A DNA stretch of 64,000 nucleotides, from NCBI RefSeq assembly GCF_040436345.1, contig NC_133235.1, positions 20,856,660 to 20,920,659 of the forward strand, given 5' to 3'. Of the stretch, positions 1 through 12,599 are shown one piece after another. Positions within the stretch are counted from its first letter, which is position 1. Every line of letters starts with the position of its first letter. A program made the translations under genes and the position numbers. Source of the stretch: Pagrus major (Eukaryota; Chordata; Actinopteri; Spariformes; Sparidae). The notes below the pieces were generated by a model. The model was given only the letters and a program-made list of their open reading frames with translations, made no database searches and was not told the DNA's origin.

Positions 1-756
1 ATTACAGACCCCCCTCCTCCTCCTCCAAACACTGGAGAAGTGTTGTGTTCCAACATTTATGTGAAGTAATTAAAAACATCCACCAGTAATTTAATAGTTC
101 TCACCAAGTAGAGACATGAAGTCTACACAGTTTTTTCACTCTGTATAAATAACCTGGAATGCAGTGAGTACACAGACACACGATTTGGTCTCTTTTTTTT
201 CTTCTTCCTGCCTTTTGCAACATTTTGTAAGAAGCCCTGTTCTGTGTCACTTTGACCCGATGTGAGGTTGCGCAGTTACAAGCGACACGCTGACTTTCTC
301 AAATTCATGTTCAAGATAGCGTGATCCATATATCATACGCTGACAGCACATTCAAATCAAAGCCGCCCAATAACTTGAGACTGTCATATTCTCAGAGCCT
401 TATAGTCTAACGTCAGTGAGCATAAAAATGACCCCGAGCTGCAGCGGCGTATCCGAATGCGGATGGCTCTGTGAAGTGCATGTCAATAGCCCAGAGAGCC
501 GGCGCTGCAGCAGACATGTGTTTCCAATCGGTCTCTTTTCTCACAGCGAGAGACAAGGCCATTCATTTATCTCACTGTAAATACAGCACTTAAACACTCA
601 GCAGACACACTTTTTTCCAGAAAAATTGTTCATGTAGGGAATTAACTTAAGCTTACAGTGTCATTGTTACTTTTTTTTAAATAATACATTCTCTGCACAC
701 ATTTTGAGCTGCTGAAAGTTATATATATGCAATACGTGGTTCGAAATCTAAGCTAG
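1..756. other. Gene-free sequence at left edge
   Basis: I see no exon with splice signals and no recognisable protein here. The sequence is mostly unique-looking and AT-rich, with a GC-richer patch around 430-520. It lies downstream of the ube2v2 3' end, where the next gene to the left is outside the window. Confidence 0.5.
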
Positions 757-1418
757 TTAAAGGGTTAGTTCACCAAAAAAAAAAGAAAGAAAAGAAAAGA
801 AAATTCAGTCATTATCTACTCACTCCTAAACATTTCTGGAGCTTCACAGCAAAACAGTGTTCTCCTAAACAACATAAGAATATGGGGACTCGTGAATGTA
901 AAAAAAAAAAAAAACTAAAAAAACATAAAATAGCTCCATACAGCTCATCCGGAAGCTCAGACATCCCAAATTGATTTGAAAAGACATTATTTTCACCATG
1001 TTTTAAGCAGAAATTCTTGCTGTAGCTGCTAAGCTAAAAGTGTTGCAATTTTATGTTGTTTTTGTTTTGTTTTATTACATTTTAAAATAAGTCCCCACCT
1101 ACTTCAGTTGTTTCGGAGCTAACACTTTTAGCTTAGAGGCTACAGTCAGGATCTTGCCTTTAAAAAAGGTCTCAATGACGTCTTTTCGAGTCAACTTGGG
1201 ATCTTGGTGCTTCCATTTTTGTGGATTATGTTGGACAAGCTGTATGGAGCCATTTTACCGTATGTTACTACTACTTCAGTTGTTTTTGACAATGCTGAAA
1301 TGCTGTTTTGCTGTGAAGCACCAGAAATGTTTTGTGGACTACAAAACTTTACCCGACTCCATCGTTGGTGAGTCGATAAAGACTGAATTTTAAATTTTCA
1401 GGTGAACCGCTCCTTTAA
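757..1418. mobile_element. Foldback MITE with TTAA ends
   Basis: Both ends carry an inverted repeat: TTAAAGG followed by GTTCACC on the left, and its reverse complement on the right ending in CCTTTAA. The similarity continues inward: a GAAAATTCAGTC segment on the left faces GACTGAATTTT on the right, and AGCTAAAAGTGTT near 1032 faces AACACTTTTAGCT near 1122. The whole unit can therefore fold into one long hairpin. The TTAA boundaries suggest a piggyBac-type target, but no transposase is present. An ORF at 1154-1393 is only repeat sequence. Confidence 0.75.
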
Positions 1419-2910
1419 GTTCTAGTGAAGATGTTAACATAACGGACTCCACTGCACATTACATTACACCTCCAATGTTAAATTACCGTGTTATTGGTTG
1501 CACATCCATTATCTAACACATGCACCTGTCACTTTGGCATATGTCATCTACCTGGATATGATATTGTACATTAGATTGCACCTCCACTTTTGTTCCCATT
1601 TAATTATTGGTTGCACATCTCACTTCTTTCTGCATTGCACTGCATTAAAACTTCAATATCCCATTTCAAAATTGTCACAATTGTCTGTAAGGCACTTACA
1701 CTTTCTTTGTATACCTGCATACTCTGCTAATACAACACGTTCTGATGGCACCAGTGCTGTTATACATGGTCAGATCTGTTTATATCAAATCCTCCATTAG
1801 TTTATTTTGGATGCATGTTTGACACTAATAGGGTAAGAAGTGAGCATGGCTGTAAAGACCCTGGAGAAGCTGAACAACTAATCTAATTTATTGAAAGTTT
1901 AAGCCTGCCACCCAATTTTCCTGTTTCAAGTTGCTTTGATGACTCAACTTGTTCACGGTTTGAAGGTCAGGGAAAAACACTTAAAGCTGCACTGAGCAAC
2001 ATCTTTTTATTACTTTATTATATTAACATTTGATCAAAGAACAACATGTAATGTGCATGAGGTCACCCACTGTGATGAAGCCACAGAAAAAGTAGGTCAC
2101 AGTAGAAAAAGCTTTAATAAACCCACATAGCGATGGTGAACATAACCAGAGATGTTATGAGAGAGGTCACACACCACTTAAAGCATTTTGATTATGAAGG
2201 TCGGAACGCGTGAGATGGTGTGACACATGTCCCGCCCCTTCGCCCTGAAAGCCAATTGTCTGCTTTATCACAGCCGAACCTGGAAACATATTAACCGACT
2301 GTGTTGTTGCGCGGTTGAGATGCACAACAGTTTCAACTAAGGAAGATGAGGTCATTCAAACATTAGACATTTAACCTTTGCTTTCATTGATGTGTTCTGG
2401 TGGGATGAGCTGACGGTGTCTTTGGGAGTTGTATGACATGACGGGAAAAAAGCATCTTAAAACTGATTTTGGAACAAAGTCACCACTTTTTAAGGGTTTT
2501 TTTTTTTTTAATCAGATTTGACCAATGCTTATGCATTTTTTATGTCCCAAGTGAAGTTATGGCTCTCTCCCCATTCATTTAGATAGGGGCCTGGTCTTGT
2601 TAGCCTGAAATATCTGGCCATGGGCATTGCCAAGATGGCTTCCAAGTGGTAAGACTTGCCTAAACGGACTTTGACATAACAGAACATTTACTGTAGTAGC
2701 TAAAGACTCCCGCACATGCTGGCAAACTGCAATACCAACAGCACAGTTGGCTTCGATTGAAGGACAGAGCTGTAGAATTACAACTAAGTGCAATACATAA
2801 TATTTATAAACAGAGCCAGTGAGTGTCTCAGGACCAAGTTTTTTTGTAAGGTTGAGGAAACTCATTCCCAGACTCAAGCGCTAGCATTACAGATATGTGC
2901 TAGCGTGGGT
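1419..2910. other. Gene-free sequence, unassigned
   Basis: No exon, RNA gene or clear repeat boundary could be supported. ORFs of up to 100 codons occur on both strands but resemble no protein I know and lack splice context. Confidence 0.4.
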
Positions 2911-3223
2911 TTAAATGTGCAATATGTAAGAAATTTAGTTTTAAAACATTAAAAAGTAACTCAAATTATTAACACTCCTTAACAAGACGTGTATGTATTG
3001 TCTTGCAGTGATATCCTCTGAAGTTAGCATGCTTATCAGCTAGCCCCAGCCTATCCCTTTTCATAATACCACTCCTCCCAGTCCAGACCACTAGCTGTGT
3101 GGCTAATTGAGCTAACTAGCTGACAGCATCTCCAGTTAGCAGTAGTTAGCGGTTTCTCAGATGATATGCTGCACCCTATTTGCATGAATTTGAGAGGCCA
3201 ATTCTTACATATTGCACCTTTAA
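2911..3223. mobile_element. MITE, family A (TTAA, GCAATATGTAAGAA ends)
   Basis: The left end TTAAATGTGCAATATGTAAG and the right end CTTACATATTGCACCTTTAA are near-perfect inverted repeats. The interior holds many GCTAAC/AGTTAGC words. A related copy lies at 39119-39436, and rearranged pieces lie at about 41575 and 54115. It is non-coding. Confidence 0.75.
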
Positions 3224-3394
3224 TACTAATATGGGCACCTGTTCCTTTAGGATCTGTGGTTACCTTTGCATATCAATAAAATTATAAAACCTCCAGAATT
3301 TTAAAAATAATTTTAAACTCTGGTTTATAGAAAACTTTGATGTGTAAATTATCATCCAAGTTATAGTTTTTTATGTACATTTTTATCATTTATT

Positions 3395-3582
3395 TTGGGA
3401 TGTTTGTAGGTTATGAGGTTATGTTTTTGGCGGTGTCCGTTTGTTTGTTGGTTTGTCAGCATGATTACACAAAAACAATTGAACCGATTTCCAGGAAACT
3501 TGGCTGGAGGATGGGTCTCAGCCCAGAATTAGCTTTTGGTGCAGATCCAGATAAAGGGGCAGATCCAGGAATTTTTCTTTGA
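3395..3582 (+). repeat. Interspersed repeat fragment
   Basis: The segment starting with a TTTGTTTGTTGGTTTGTCAGC-like tract, then an ACACAAAAAC block and a GATTTCCAGGAAACTTGG block, resembles a dispersed repeat common in fish genomes. It was recognised from memory of its consensus only. The short plus-strand ORF across it is repeat-derived. Confidence 0.45.
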
Positions 3583-6500
3583 TTTGCGTATTTTTCCTCA
3601 TTTTCATTACCATTCTAGTTAGACAATAATGTACTTGTAGGTGTGGTGTGTTGGTAAGATATCACCTTGTCACTCCAACTCTTTCATCAAGTACCACAAT
3701 GGAAAGTCTTGAAATGTATTGTCATCCTCTACATTTTTGTAAACTGAACTTTTTCTATTTTTTTTTTTAAATCTGAAGCTTCAGATTATACGAGCTCCTT
3801 TCTCTGTCAAACTCCAAGTGTGAGTTATGGCGAAGATGTAAAGAATGGTAACAAATGGAGTTTCTCAGGAAGACAGACACATTCTCCCTTCAGTGGCCGT
3901 AAAGAAGACAAAGCCTTTTACAGTATCAACAGACGCAAGACGTGACCTTTTGGCCCCTCAGGGCAAAAGGTGAGAGCTCTGGGAGCAGAGGCCTGGTTCC
4001 AGCAGTCTGCCGGCAGACGAGACATATGTCCTCCTCACCACATTCCTTCCCATCTTAGATCACTGAGCAGCTCTCCCTCGGCTTTCTGCCTTCAGTCCCT
4101 TCCAGCCCAAAGCAATATAACTCTTTATTTTAGCCCGGATGGCACCTTATAAAGAAACCAAAATAAACTGGGAGGTACAAGTGCAATAAGCTCTGTGAAC
4201 TTCCAGTGCGGCCTCAGCTGGTGCTTTAGTGCAGGTGCTTGAGTTTGAAATTCAGATTAGTCTGATGGGGCTGGAGGTTAAATAGGTAAGGATTTCATTC
4301 AAAAAGAGATTCTCCAAAGAAGTGTGGTTCAGAGAAGTCTACTCTGGAAATACATGTGGTGAATAAAGGAATAAGCCAATGTAACCCGGGGCTATGTCTT
4401 TTATATCTGGGGATGACTGTGCTGCTGAGTGAACTGGCTGCAACACAAGCCGCTTCTTATTTCATATTCATGACTTCCGAGAGGAGTGGAGGGAAAAATA
4501 CACAAAACAACAAGCGAGGAGAGTATAGATGATGGAAGCTAGGCCCATATACTAACTGTCACATCCAGAAAGTCAAATCTCATCTTTCTCAGACTGAGGA
4601 AGAGCGAGGTCATCCTCCGCAGCAGGCACTGACTCATCTCACACCCACACGTACACTCACACAAATTGAAATAAGAAATCTCGCTCGCGTTCAGAGATCT
4701 AATGGCTTCATAGTACAAACCTTAGTTATCTATCAATGTGCACAACCTCAATAGCCCCATGACAACACAAAGGGACACCGGCAGAAAGCCTTTGTGACAG
4801 TAGCCTACAAACAAGGCGGGTTGTACTTCCCTGCAGCAAAACTGCAAAACACGTCACTTTTCTAAAGAATAATGACAGCATGCACAAATGGAGCCTGGAA
4901 GCATCACAGTGGCGCTTGCCTTTTCAGACAAGTCATGTCCTCTAAACAGAAGCCCCTTCACACAGCCCTGTCAAGGACATACATGAGTGCAGAGCGCCCT
5001 CTAGGGGACAGAGCTCCGAGTTGATTGGACGTGAAAAGCGATTAAAGTGCAACACATCAAAGCTCACCCTATGCAAATGCAGCATTGAAAATAGAAATAG
5101 TTAGAACAAATGTGACTTTTGATATGTAAATGAGGTGCAAAGTGTTGATTTATTCCAACTATTCACAATCCAAGTGTTTTCTTCCTGTGTTTATATGTTG
5201 CTTTATCATTTGTGCGCATGCAAATGTCTCATTTATATTCATGTAAAGTAAAACATACTGACACAAGATGCCTTTGTGGTTCTTTTTATCTTAATGCAAG
5301 TCAGCTGTCTTGGGATTACACACAGATACAGTATGTGACCTCAGTAAAATCATGTTTTTCTATGGGAATATTTTTTGAATCATCACCAACCCAGATCTCT
5401 CGACAGTGTTAATGTGGTTTAACGTGGCCAACAGACGTGTGTTCATCCACAGACCCAGAGAGAAGCTGCCGGGAGTCAGGCTCTGCTGCGGCTGGAGGGA
5501 GATATATGGCCAGGAGGTCACTCGGGTCGGATGTGGAAGCCACCACAGTTCATCATTTTTAGATGTCACACGCAGACGCACTGTCTTGAAAGCCTTGGAT
5601 GCTTTTGAGGACACAGATTTATCAAGGAGTTGTAAATGCTTACAAAGAGGAGCCTGCAGCTTTCAAAATTAAACATCCATCATTATGGTGTTCATAACAT
5701 TGGGTCAATGTCACAAGAGGAAAAAAAAATGATTGGAAAATTGAATGATTTGACTGTCAAATACGAATCCTTCCAAAAAGAGTCTGGTGCCAGTGGATAA
5801 TGGGAATGTAAATTGCCAGAAATCTCCCCAAAAAATGCACTATTAACCCTGCCTCACAGGCCAGGCCATCACTGCAGAAGAATGTTGTGGAGCTCAATTT
5901 TTCCTGGTAAATAGTGTTTAAAAATAGATGCTTCAACTCAATGTTTAGCAATGAACAATTATTTTAAAACCGGGTGCTCTAACGGTAAAAGATTACGCCA
6001 TCTGCAGTGATTCCCCTTTAAAATGCCCATTTGGTTAATTAAACTTTATGAATAATCAAACAGCTGAAAAGCAACAAAAGGTCACACTCTCAGAGGGAAC
6101 AGTAGCCCTGCTTCTCACTGCCACACTGGATATCTGCTGACAAATACTGTGCAGTGTTCACAGGCTAAAACAAGACAACATAACAAGGTTTGGAGGGACT
6201 GTCAATTAAGAAACAGCCTTGTTCATCTAATTAACAAGCCACTAAATGAGAACTGCAGTGTATAATAAATGGCATTTTGATTATATCATTCTAATGAGCA
6301 CGAGCCGCATATCAAGTATCTGCACTAGTGTGGTGTCACCCAGCAGTTTCATTAACCTGGTTTCCATTACACTGGCCCGAGAGGGACAGCGAGAGCTTAC
6401 TCACAACATAATGCATGACTAGCGCTCGCAGTTGCCAACAGGAGTCAACTTGTCAGCTAAGGCCCCCTTGTGGGAGAAGTGGCAACAGTACGTGCAGCTG

Positions 6501-7020
6501 GAGAGTCAAATAAACTTGAACCGTGGGATGTGTTGGGGGTTTTTTTTCGCAGACAGTGATTTTAATTTCAGAAAATCACAAGTTCATACACCTGCCATTT
6601 TCACTAGAAGTTAAATGCAAGGGTTTCAGAACAGAACAGGCTTCAACGTCTGTTACATGTCAAAGAGCTGCAGAACAGAAACATATTGGTATCGTGTCAA
6701 ATACATATATATATATATTTATAAAAAAAAAAATCTTTCTTACCTTGTGACACTACTTTTAGACTACAGCCACAGTTTAATATTCAGCAATCTGCATGAT
6801 ATTTCAATGAAACCTGCTAAATTTGACTAACAACTCAAAAATGTGGCTTCTCCTCGACTAGGTATTAGTTACAGAACATGCCTTCATACACACATCTTGC
6901 TGTTTTACTTCAGTGATCAGTCATTTGAACAAAAAAACTATTGGGACTCTGGTACAGCCTCTGCGTGGCGTCATGCTTCCCTCTTCAAGCCCACTCAAGC
7001 TGGAACACGTCGAACATAAA
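3583..7020. other. Gene-free sequence downstream of ube2v2
   Basis: About 3.4 kb without a supported exon. ORFs such as 5406-5672 resemble no family I recognise and lack splice context. The stretch holds one CTCF-like motif at 4994-5007 and a short TA/A-rich tract near 6700-6733. Segments near 3800-4150 and 5400-5640 look unique rather than repetitive and could be regulatory. Confidence 0.45.
4994..5007 (-). promoter_or_regulatory. CTCF-like motif
   Basis: GCGCCCTCTAGGGG on the plus strand reads as CCCCTAGAGGGCGC on the minus strand. This matches the CTCF core CCASYAGRKGGCRS at 13 of 14 positions (CCC in place of CCA). It lies about 2 kb beyond the ube2v2 3' end. Prediction from the motif alone. 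Confidence 0.4.
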
Positions 7021-7038
7021 AGTCATTGTCAAAGTAAC

Positions 7039-7044
7039 TTTATT
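7039..7044 (-). terminator. ube2v2: Poly(A) signal of ube2v2
   Basis: TTTATT on the plus strand is AATAAA on the minus strand. It lies 218 bases past the ube2v2 stop codon, so the predicted 3' UTR is about 240 bases. Confidence 0.6.
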
Positions 7045-7261
7045 AAAAGGCGGATAACTGTGGTCTTGTAGTCTTAACTATCTATTTCAGTGCTTAACTG
7101 CAGGGACATTTTCTTTTTTCGAATGAGCTATGTAATAAGAAAGTCCAATCTTGCTCTTGCAGACGATATTGTTGATGTGCGAAGTGAGCCTCTTGATGAT
7201 TTTACACAATATTTCTAAGAGAGTAAGGTTTAAGACAGAGGGTCGAAACAATCCATTACGA

Positions 7262-7408
7262 TTAAGTGCTGAAGGTCTGTCCTTCTGGTGGTTGTGGAAG
7301 CTTCATATTTTCTTTGGCCATCATTAGACGCCTTAACTCTTGAAGAACAATTTTAATGCTATAAGAATTCTGCCATTTTGATAATATTGGTATGCTACGT
7401 GAATCCAC
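7262..7408 (-). CDS. ube2v2: ube2v2 exon 4 with stop
   Basis: 147 bases after TCTCACAG, encoding [19 protein letters not shown] to PPEGQTFST and a TAA stop at 7264-7262. Ser (VDSRS) replaces the Ala found in the human sequence. Confidence 0.95.
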   Translation of the reverse strand: MDSRSIPILSKWQNSYSIKIVLQELRRLMMAKENMKLPQPPEGQTFST

Positions 7409-10400
7409 CTGTGAGACAAAAAGAAAAAAGAAAGAAACAACCAATCAGTCATTGTGACAGGAGCGCTGACAGTGAGTTATTGCAACCATCACATCTAAGC
7501 GTCATGAAACTGCAGCGCAGAACAATTTCCAAGTTCAAACAATACGATACGACGCAGAGCAACACTCATATATAACCGTGTCAGATTTGTGATGACACTC
7601 ACCGTCCCGTTGGAATTATTTATCCCATTCATGTTAATTTTTGTTACAAATCTAACAGTCGGGGCTGCCTCTGGGTATCTGGATCCACATTCCACTTTCA
7701 GACTGTATATCCTGTTCTCATAATTGGTCTGAAAAACAACACAGAGAAACAGAAACAAACATTAACATCAGATGTTCAGTCTGTGTTGGAAAATGAAAAT
7801 CCACATGCCGCGTTTGCTCTGCTCACTCTTGCTGGTCCGATGATCATGCCTGTCCACCGTGTGAGAGTCATGTCTTCGTCATCCTCGAGGCCCCAGCTGA
7901 CTGTGCCGTCGCCTTCGCCTTTCTGCCCCTCTTCAAGCTCCTCCAACAAACGAAAATTGCGTGGGACTTTAACTCCTAAGACAACAAAAACAGAATTTAC
8001 AGGTATTTAAATGATACTTCTGATATTCTTTATTGATTTTTACTGTTTAAAAATTCCAGTAAAAGAACAACACTGTTTCCGTACGCCTCCATTGCTGCCC
8101 GTAAACTACAAAAACCCCACATCAATCAGCCACGTGGTTGCACTGTGTGACATGTTCCTTCATTATGATGTTCATGAGCATTGTAATTTATTTTGAGTCA
8201 ATCCCCCTGCGCACCGTCCATGCTGTGCTGCTGTAAATAGTCACACAAGAGGACCGAATGTGTATAATCCGCAGCTGAAAAGCAAAGCTCTCAGCAAATG
8301 CACCATTTCCTCCTCTTTGAATAACTTTTGCTAAAAATCTACAGCTCCCGGCTGTTTCATGAAAGCAACGAGACGCTTAAAAAAAGATAAAGTATATATT
8401 TGTAAACCGTTTTTTAAAGATTTACATCTTCAGTAGGAAATCAATAAACTTGAGGCTGAGAGCCAGCCAGGGTTGAGAAGTCAGAAAGTACTGTAAGATG
8501 AATGAACACATTATTGGTTTTGGTCTTTTCATGGGATTTGGGGCAAATAAAAAAGTAATATCTACATAAAGAGAATTTCATAATCAACACATTTAAAGCC
8601 AACTGGTCTGGATTAAATTCAAATGTGAGGATTTGATGCTTTATCTTGTCGTACACTGTAGCAAACTGAATATCTTCGGGTTTTGGACAAAACAAGCAAT
8701 TTGAAAATTCACTTAAGAAAACTGATGGGGAGTTATCGCTATTTTCTGATGTTTTACAGACCCAAAGGTTTATTGATTTATCAACAAAACAACTGGCAGA
8801 TGAATCAATATAGCAAATGGGCTGAAACCATTAGTTGACCATCAGATTATCAACCAGAGAAGGATATTTCTGAAGGAAGTGCGCTGTGAGTGGTTGATGT
8901 TGAAAAGATGACACTAGACTGCAGCGCTGGCTTTGTCTGATTCAATTAAGAAGTAATAATAACAAATATTCTCTGGTTCCTGATTCTGAGACGTGAGGAT
9001 TTTCTGTTTTTGCCAGTGGATCGAATGAAAATTTGTTGCCAACTATTTTAGTAATAGATAAATCGTTTCAGTCATTTTTCAAGCAAAAATGTCAGCAGCG
9101 TGTTCCAGCTTCTTAAATTTGTTCACTGACGTGTTAAACCTTTAATGCTTAATCAATAAATAGAAAAAACAGCCATAACGGTAAATAACTTTTACCCTTT
9201 TACGGTTTTCCTCTAAAAAAGAACTATGACATCATTATCAAAGTGTTTTGTCACTGTTGCTGCTCCATCTGTAGACACACGCTCATCTTTCTAATCATAG
9301 AAACATAATGCATGCAAATGAGTTACTGTTAAATTAGTGCTAGACGTGACTCATTGAGACGAGAAATTTCTCAAACGATCGACGGGTACATGCACATGGC
9401 AAAGCACAGTCTGATGTACCTTCTGCACATCTAATGTGATGCCTTGTTCACATTTGACATTCATTTGTGAAGACATTCGAGAAGCTCGATATAAACTGCA
9501 CTCTTGACAATCATTTGGAAACAGTCATGAGATTTGGAGCACATGGGCCTATACTGCTGACTGTTAACAAATGATTAACAGGGCAACATCCACTCATCTT
9601 ATGACTGGTGTTGTAACAGCTGACTTGATATCATTCAGAACTCGTCAATCAAAGTATTCAGCTACTGGGAAAATGTTCTCAGTTCGGAGGTTGGCATTAC
9701 ACGCAGCCTGACAGGCTCTTACAGAGGTGTAAATGATGAACCACTTACAGCTCATGACTGGAGGAGTGGTGGAGGTTGAGGGGACAGCACTTAAGTAAAA
9801 CTACTGCTATTCATAATTATGATCCTGAAGACAGATTCACAGAAAGGGAAGTAAAAAGAGCATTTAAAAAAGGCTGGGTGACTGAGACAAGAGACACGGA
9901 GAAAAACATTCAAATGGTCCCCTGTCAATGGGTCGTTCATTTCAGCCCCTCCGATCTCAAACAACATTCATCACAGTCAGTCTTCACAGATCACTTTTTA
10001 AAATCAATATTTCACATCTGGTGCGCCGTCGCTGCGATGAAGGATCGACTCTTAAGTGTCTCCTCCATTTTCTCAAAAGGCATTTGCTCACAAGACGTTC
10101 AGTCCTTTATCAACATACAAACACTTGTAAGGAATGCTACTGGCTAATTTTAGCTCACCACAGTGTTACTGGTATCCACACATATGTTAGCTGCTACGTA
10201 ATGAGAAACTGCAGCACAAAAATATTTAAGATACTCATAATTAGTTAGGGATATTAGGATATGGGTGCATGTATATGCAATAAAAGTCAAATGAAATGTG
10301 TTGCATAACAAAACACAAAATAAAAATTCAGATGTCACAGAATAAACGATCAAGTAAAACACTAAAATATCCCTTATTAATTTTGTTTAGTATAAGATGA

Positions 10401-12308
10401 TAGGGCTGCAACTAAGTTACCAACATTATCAATTTATATTCAGATTAGTTTCTCATTTAATCAACTGATCAAGCGGCCTATAAAAAGGTCAAAATAACAT
10501 CATCAACTACCTTTCTCCAGGAAGTTACATTTTGCTTTGGAGAATCCTCATGAAAAGTGTTTAAAAGCAAATTCTGGCCCATATTTTATGTTCTTACCAG
10601 AGTTTTTTTAAACCTTAAAAGAAGAGTACAGTGTAAGTGTAAGCCAAGTAGCTGCACATTTCAAGGAAATGAATACCTCACAGAGACAAACTGCTGATCT
10701 GGTCTTAACGTTGGTGCGAACATGCTTAGTAGAGTACGACTACGATCCCGCATGATGACAGACACAATAACTCAGTGTGTTCAGGATCAGTCACAGTTTG
10801 AGCCACTCATGTACATCCATTACTGCATAGTTTCATTTTTATTTCCCTCTATTGTCTGTGGTTGTCGAAGGCTCCTCTGTTCTCATTGGGTCCTCCATAT
10901 TGTTACTGATAAGATAAGATCCTATGAGAATTTGAAACATGTGTAAAATGAAGCTCATGAGGAAACAAAGTATTATCTTACAATCAACTGCAATGATAAT
11001 CTGAACCAAAGTGATCCTCAGTGATTCACTTTACTCTTAAATCTAAACACTTCACTACATTTGAATGGGTCAGAGTGTTTTTATGGCCTCTGGGGCTCGT
11101 CCTTTACGACTCATGCCATCTATGGCACTAACTAGTAATCTAATCCTGGCTAGGTTGAAATGAATCAGCAGGTCGCGGCAACTTGCTCCTATGATAGTTT
11201 CGATTATGAAGTTACTTCCCTGTTTCTCCGCTTTGCAATAACGTGTGCTATATGTGTGCTATAAAAACTGACGACGAACAAAATAACTTAAACCTCCCGA
11301 GACTTGTTATCTTGCCAATATTGTTCTGTTTTTCAATAATTCAGAATTTATTTGGCAAGTTTGAAAACCCACGCTTCCTGCTGAGCGCTAACGACAGCCA
11401 CGGGCTCCGGCTATTTGCTGAAACAAAGCGTGCCCGCTACGGTATAACGTTAACGTTTGGTCGATCTGGTGCCTTTCTGCACTCCCCACACCCTGCAGTG
11501 GCCAAACATGTGCCACACGTGAAGACTGTGAATTATTTTCCTGCACCTATTTTTAGATTTACGGGTAGAGATCCTGTTAAAATTTGACAATAACGTTAGC
11601 AAGAGGCGAGGCTAACGGGACGGCAACACATTAAGCATCACCGTTACCTTTGTGCGGCGTTTCAGAGGCACAATCTAAAAACCCACATTATGTTCTCCAC
11701 CTTTAAATTGTTAAAGCTTCGTGGATATTAAGGAATATGAAAGAATTATACCAGGGTAGTTCATACAATTAGAGTATGTTTGTGGCTAGCTAGCAGGACA
11801 TAACGGGAACGACACTTGCAACCGCGCGGTGTTAGAATATTCTAGTGCCCGAGTTAGCTCAGCTAGCTAGTTCACTGTAGTGCCGTCTGCGGTTGTTTAC
11901 AATCCTCATTTAAACGGCAACTCACACACCTCATTAAACTTTCACATTATCTCATTAAAGCTATACGCCTTTCTTTGTGGCACAAAGTCGTTGCTAGCGA
12001 TACTGACGCTTATTTCAGACACCTTGTGCTATTTCAGCTAACTCACGGGGCAAGGCTATTCGCCCGCTTAAGCTAGGTTAGCCAACCCCTTCGCTCCATG
12101 AGATAGATGGCCCCCGCTGAAGACCATTGCCAACACCGAGAGGAGATATTAACGGGCAAATTACAATTTGGAGCAATTTCGTAACAATTTCAAGAGAGCA
12201 TTTGGCCACGTTGTCTGGCTAAGTGGGCAACGCGACGCCGCCTTCGCCTCCAGTCTGCGTTGCTGTAAATGTTAGTTTGAAGGCACACGAACCTGAGGAG
12301 GCCGCCAT
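7262..12308 (-). CDS. ube2v2: Ubiquitin-conjugating enzyme E2 variant 2 (Mms2)
   Basis: Four minus-strand exons (12308-12293, 7975-7827, 7728-7603, 7408-7262) join in frame to 145 aa, the length of human UBE2V2. The fold resembles an E2, but the variant lacks the active-site cysteine. As known for the family, it pairs with UBC13 (UBE2N) to place ubiquitin for K63-linked chains in post-replication repair and signalling. Visible landmarks: [16 protein letters not shown] at about residue 10, [10 protein letters not shown] at about 46-55, [15 protein letters not shown] at 56-70, and [18 protein letters not shown] near the C terminus. The start ATG sits in a CpG-rich segment and encodes MAASSG. 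Intron 1 is 4.3 kb; the others are 98 and 194 bp. The paralog UBE2V1 is nearly identical in the core, but the mcm4 neighbour and the short N terminus favour UBE2V2. Confidence 0.95.
7603..7728 (-). CDS. ube2v2: ube2v2 exon 3
   Basis: 126 bases (42 codons, phase 0 at both ends) between TTTCAG and GTGAGT. It encodes residues 56-97, [20 protein letters not shown] to [12 protein letters not shown], the segment where a true E2 approaches its catalytic cysteine. Confidence 0.95.
7827..7975 (-). CDS. ube2v2: ube2v2 exon 2
   Basis: 149 bases between acceptor TTAG and donor GTGAGC. It encodes residues 7-55 ([16 protein letters not shown] to IIGPAR), including an acidic loop around [12 protein letters not shown]. 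Confidence 0.95.
8570..9140. repeat. Decayed CAACTAA-type MITE remnants
   Basis: Pieces such as TGAAACCATTAGTTGACC, GTTTATTGATTTATCAAC, and TCAGTCATTTTTCAAGCAAA followed by a TTCCAGCTTCTTAAAT block resemble the better-kept copies at 18990-19560 and 57911-58235. Boundaries are approximate and more than one copy may be nested. Confidence 0.4.
10405..10690. repeat. GGGCTGCAACTAA MITE remnant
   Basis: The left edge GGGCTGCAACTAAG matches the terminal word of the family seen at 57911-58235 (there as TTAGTTGCAGCCC). The right end is unclear. Confidence 0.4.
12293..12308 (-). CDS. ube2v2: ube2v2 exon 1 (coding part)
   Basis: Sixteen coding bases, ATG to a G before the donor GTTCGT, encode MAASS plus the first base of Gly6. 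The donor is not an ideal GTRAGT but keeps the frame with exon 2. Confidence 0.85.
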
Positions 12309-12480
12309 CTTCTTCAGCCGAGTCCAGAAGCACACAGAGCTGTGACATCACAGCGGGTGAGACCGACAGCAACACCACACCGGCGGGTCAGCGCACTGCA
12401 AGCTGCCCCCTCTCCACATCCAGCAGCGCAGTTTGCTGTCAGCAGAGTCTCAGAGACAGCAATTACACCCCTGGTATCTT
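12309..12480 (-). promoter_or_regulatory. ube2v2: ube2v2 5' UTR and promoter, CpG-rich
   Basis: The stretch around and upstream of the ATG is GC- and CpG-rich compared with the AT-rich surroundings (for example the CGCGACGCCGCC segment at about 12230). This fits a housekeeping CpG-island promoter. No TATA box is visible and the start site is not resolved. Confidence 0.45.
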
Positions 12481-12599
12481 AAACCCTGATGTTTTCCACT
12501 TCTGCAGCTTCACAGTCGGCAATTTAAGTTGTATTTTTAGTGCTAATCCAATTCACCATCTTCTTTTTACATCAAAAGTGCACACAACTCTTCTGTCTT

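Larger units (their letters stand above)
7976..12292 (-). other. ube2v2: ube2v2 intron 1 (4.3 kb)
   Basis: The intron holds no supported nested gene. Segments at about 8450-9140 and 10405-10690 look like decayed teleost MITEs. The 123-codon plus-strand ORF at 9776-10147 resembles no known protein. The 1 kb nearest exon 1 is richer in CTAGC/AGCTAG words, and the last few hundred bases are CpG-rich. Confidence 0.5.

Noticed and set aside
5360-5672. Opposed 84- and 88-codon ORFs
   Set aside because: No similarity and no gene context; at most a conserved noncoding segment.
9776-10147. 123-codon plus-strand ORF in ube2v2 intron 1
   Set aside because: No similarity to any protein I know, no promoter or splice context, and overlapping ORFs in other frames.
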